Below, piece by piece: positions 17,228-18,394 of a stretch of 18,394 nucleotides of DNA; position 1 is the stretch's first letter; each line of letters begins with the position of its first letter. A model generated the notes under the pieces. The model was not told the origin of the DNA and ran no database searches. It saw only the letters and a list, made by a program, of their open reading frames with translations. Both the position numbers and the translations under genes were made by a program. The DNA is from CAYGZA01 sp964354135 (lineage in GTDB: Bacteria; Planctomycetota; Planctomycetia; Pirellulales; Thermoguttaceae), in assembly GCA_964354135.1 (NCBI GenBank), contig CAYGZA010000101.1, forward strand, positions 1-18,394, read 5' to 3'.

Positions 17228-18310
17228 ATGCCGACAATCGCAGATAAGACGAACCGCAGAGAGATGCTCGGCGCCCTCGGGGTGCTGCCCGTCCTGGGCG
17301 CGATGGCGCATGCCTCGCCCCGGGGCAAGTCGGAGAAAGGGGCAGGCGGGGCGGATTTGGGCGCGCTGGTGACGGAATCGGATCGCCGCGAGTGGGCCCG
17401 GCTGAAGGCCCTCAACCTGGCCGATCCCGAGGTTGTCGCGAGGCAGAAGCGGATGCCCACGGGCCGAATCGGCGATCTCAGCGTCGGCCGCCTGATCTGC
17501 GGCAGCAACCTCATCAGCATGAACATGCACGCGCGGGATCTGAACTACGTGCGCGACCTTGCCGCCCGCTACAACACGGAGGACAGGGTCTTCATGACGC
17601 TGAAGAAGTGCGAGGAGCTTGGCGTCAACACGATCGTGCTCAAGAACCACAACTTCGCGCAGTTCCGCCTGTCGCGGTACTGGAAGGAGTGGGGCGGCCG
17701 CATGCAGTGGATCGCCGACGTGATCACCACCGACATCGCCAAGTACGAGCAGCTCCTGGTCGAGCACCTGGAGCTGGGCGCCTCGGCGGCCTATCTATGG
17801 GGCGGGGCGAGCGACATCTGGTACTACCAGAAGAAGCCGGGCAACATCGTCAAGGCCTTCGAGATCATGAAGCGGTACAAAATCCCTGTGGGCATCGCCG
17901 CGCACCGGCTGGAGCCGATCGCCTTCTGCGAGAAGGAGGGGCTCAAGCCCGATTTCTATCTGAAGACCCTGCACCACGGCCGCTACTGGTCGGCGCACCC
18001 CAGCGAGAAGCGGCGGTACATGGAGATGTTCGAGAAGGACTCGGAGGATCACGCCGAGTACCACGACAACCTCTTCTGCCAAGACCCCGAGGCGACCGTG
18101 GCCTTCATGCAGGGCGTCAAGGTGCCGTGGATCGCGTTTAAGGTCCTGGCGGCCGGGGCGATCCCGCCGGCCGACGGGTTCCAATACGCGCTCCAAAGCG
18201 GCGCGGACTTTCTCTGCGTGGGGATGTTCGACTTCCAGGTCGAGCAGGACGTTGCGCTGGTCCAGAAGATCACCCGAGAGGCCACAGGCCGCAAGCGCCC
18301 GTGGGCCTGA
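17228..18310 (+). CDS. Tat-exported TIM-barrel protein, aldo/keto-reductase-like
   Basis: The 360-residue product starts with a Tat leader: NRREM at 9-13, a hydrophobic core LGALGVLPVLGAM, and AHA at 27-29 as a likely cleavage site, so it is probably exported folded. The mature part begins near residue 77 with PTGRIGDLSVGRLICGSN, matching the first strand of aldo/keto reductases (G-x-x-x-x-V-S-R-L-x-x-G). LGVNTIVLKNHN (131-142) corresponds to the second strand, where active reductases have a catalytic Asp and nearby Tyr; neither is present. Conserved-looking segments follow: AAYLWGGASDIWY, DFYLKTLHHGRYW (242-254), WIAFKVLAAGAIPP (301-314) and GADFLCVGMFDFQV (325-338). Similar proteins recur in planctomycetes without a known function. 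It diverges from the Tat remnant and is not in an operon within the window. Enzymatic activity is unproven. Confidence 0.88.
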   Translation: MPTIADKTNRREMLGALGVLPVLGAMAHASPRGKSEKGAGGADLGALVTESDRREWARLKALNLADPEVVARQKRMPTGRIGDLSVGRLICGSNLISMNMHARDLNYVRDLAARYNTEDRVFMTLKKCEELGVNTIVLKNHNFAQFRLSRYWKEWGGRMQWIADVITTDIAKYEQLLVEHLELGASAAYLWGGASDIWYYQKKPGNIVKAFEIMKRYKIPVGIAAHRLEPIAFCEKEGLKPDFYLKTLHHGRYWSAHPSEKRRYMEMFEKDSEDHAEYHDNLFCQDPEATVAFMQGVKVPWIAFKVLAAGAIPPADGFQYALQSGADFLCVGMFDFQVEQDVALVQKITREATGRKRPWA

Positions 18311-18394
18311 TACTACGGCGCCAAGTTGCCGGTCAAGCAGGCTGACCTTCGAGATTCTCGACAAGGACTACGTGACTCGGGCGAGGCGCGAGCG
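18311..18394. other. Sequence after the TIM-barrel gene; nothing recognised
   Basis: The last 84 bases after the TGA show no clear terminator hairpin, SD or complete gene. A short open stretch (LTFEILDKDYVTRARRE) reads across the end but is too short to judge. Confidence 0.4.

Noticed and set aside
17035..17526. Upstream extension of the Tat remnant to an ATG at 17526
   Set aside because: It overlaps the divergent TIM-barrel gene, is low-complexity Arg/Ser/Pro sequence and has no SD, while the ATG at 17034 has GGAGGA and begins a perfect Tat leader.
1..18394. Defence system, prophage, insertion sequence or toxin-antitoxin pair
   Set aside because: No transposase, integrase, nuclease, methylase or small paired genes are seen, and there are no terminal inverted repeats around the genes.

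Overview
The window most likely comes from a planctomycete (Planctomycetota). Four things point there: high GC content, an N-terminal LEPR-XLL-type motif (LEPLEERALL) on a giant protein, two Tat leader sequences of the style common in that phylum, and a Tat-exported aldo/keto-reductase-like protein of a type I recognise mainly from planctomycetes. The assignment rests on these features, not on a marker gene.

About 91% of the window (16693 down to 1, minus strand) is one uninterrupted reading frame of at least 5,564 codons that runs off the left edge, so its C-terminus is not seen. I followed the same frame from the start codon to the edge and it does not shift. In protein order (right to left on the map) it has: a very basic N-terminus with the LEPR-XLL motif; a large BNR/Asp-box propeller region with two Asp-rich, probably calcium-binding insertions; a small beta module; a proline/glycine-rich linker; about 1,700 residues of beta-rich sequence holding four diverged copies of a roughly 130-residue module that I cannot assign to a named family; a block of about 770 residues of RTX-type (GGxGxDxLxG) nonapeptides; a second, seven-repeat beta-propeller; and three parallel beta-helix segments, each opened by the same YYVND-type entry module, with a carbohydrate-binding-like domain and a Kre9/KNH-like Ig domain between the first and second. 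It is almost certainly a secreted or surface-attached calcium-stabilised protein; its function is unknown.

Upstream of the giant gene, on the same strand, is a 60-codon remnant (16852-17034) with a good Shine-Dalgarno site and a Tat leader but no enzyme body. Diverging from it is a complete 360-residue Tat-leader TIM-barrel protein (17228-18310, plus strand) related to aldo/keto reductases but apparently lacking the usual catalytic residues. The two intergenic gaps (16694-16851 and 17035-17227) hold ribosome binding sites and a few small inverted repeats. I see no RNA genes, CRISPR array, insertion sequence, phage genes or recognisable defence system. The most novel material is the architecture of the giant protein and its unassigned four-copy module.
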